Shown: positions 63,936-64,000 of the stretch, piece by piece | Layout: each line of letters starts with the position of its first letter | Numbering within the stretch: the stretch's first letter is position 1 | The notes under the pieces: generated by a model | What the model was told of the DNA's origin: nothing | Database searches by the model: none | The model's input: the letters and a program-made list of their open reading frames with translations, nothing else | From: Paracoccaceae bacterium | GTDB lineage: Bacteria > Pseudomonadota > Alphaproteobacteria > Rhodobacterales > Rhodobacteraceae | Length of the DNA stretch: 64,000 nt | Direction: 5' to 3' | Assembly (NCBI GenBank): GCA_014872875.1 | Contig: WKFI01000019.1 | Coordinates: 310,001-374,000 of the forward strand | Position numbers and translations under genes: made by a program

Positions 63936-64000
63936 TCACTCAGGCGCTTTGGTCTTGCGCAGATAGGGGAAGATGGTTTCGAATTCGCCGAACTTGGCCT
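63936..64000 (-). CDS. 3' end of an unidentified minus-strand gene
   Basis: Open to the window edge and ending at TGA 63936-63938; last residues KFGEFETIFPYLRKTKAPE. Codon use is normal for the region. Too short to assign. Confidence 0.5.
   Translation of the reverse strand, partial: AKFGEFETIFPYLRKTKAPE

Noticed and set aside
1-64000. CRISPR arrays, tRNA or rRNA genes, IS elements, attachment sites
   Set aside because: None was recognised: no regularly spaced direct repeats, no tRNA-like cloverleaf, no transposase or integrase coding sequence.

Overview
The window is chromosomal DNA of an alphaproteobacterium, most likely a marine Rhodobacteraceae/Roseobacter-group bacterium. This rests on protein content and gene order: a Bam lipoprotein of the DUF3035/BamF type, a two-domain ALDH16, a MutL carrying the endonuclease motif, a saccharopine-type lysine degradation operon, RTX proteins and moderately high GC. 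Core genes (mutL, purH, lspA, rsmB, dapB, rbfA, truB, rpsO, pnp) argue for the main chromosome, not a plasmid. No rRNA, tRNA, CRISPR array, integrase or IS element was recognised.

Layout. 1-6.4 kb: a cut-off peptide-type substrate-binding protein, a LysR regulator, a divergent amidohydrolase translationally coupled to a G3E GTPase, and an orphan Fbp-type iron permease. 6.5-18.4 kb: a minus-strand acid uptake and activation module (AMP-dependent acyl-CoA ligase, livG, livH, a small membrane protein, livM, livK, livF, phenylacetate-CoA-ligase-like protein) facing a hybrid histidine kinase and an OmpR-type regulator. 18.5-24.4 kb: MAPEG and WGR proteins, an M20 hydrolase, then phosphatase, GST, saccharopine dehydrogenase, SemiSWEET and saccharopine reductase-like genes. 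24.4-32.3 kb: DUF3775 protein, rmuC, mutL and a Mn/Zn ABC operon with palindromes upstream. 32.3-37.7 kb: deoC-ALDH16, a MarR-GNAT fusion with an operator-like palindrome, and a decayed YjhX/TopAI-type toxin gene beside a GNAT gene. 37.8-46.4 kb: a long minus-strand run rsmB - heparinase-like - purH - lspA - bamF-like - two M16 peptidases. 46.4-52.7 kb: sdhAF4-like, NIPSNAP, dapB, rbfA, DUF2233, truB, DUF1643, an RTX protein and rpsO. 52.8-58.8 kb: amidohydrolase, sulfatase, LysR, a secreted unknown and an acyltransferase, lying between rpsO and pnp, which are usually neighbours. 59-64 kb: pnp, a second RTX protein, a family-25 glycosyltransferase and the 3' end of another gene.

Genes that probably work together: the liv genes, two ligases and the two-component system (uptake and CoA activation of an unidentified acid); saccharopine dehydrogenase plus reductase (lysine to glutamate and aminoadipate semialdehyde); deoC plus ALDH16 (deoxyribose-phosphate cleavage and aldehyde oxidation); the four-gene metal ABC system; rbfA/truB (ribosome and tRNA maturation). 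The strongest oddities are the frameshifted YjhX-like gene next to a GNAT gene, a dispersed intergenic repeat present twice in opposite orientation, the interrupted rpsO-pnp pair, the amidohydrolase-GTPase coupling, and a PaaK-like ligase without a recognisable phosphate loop. Motif positions were read by eye; no database search was run.
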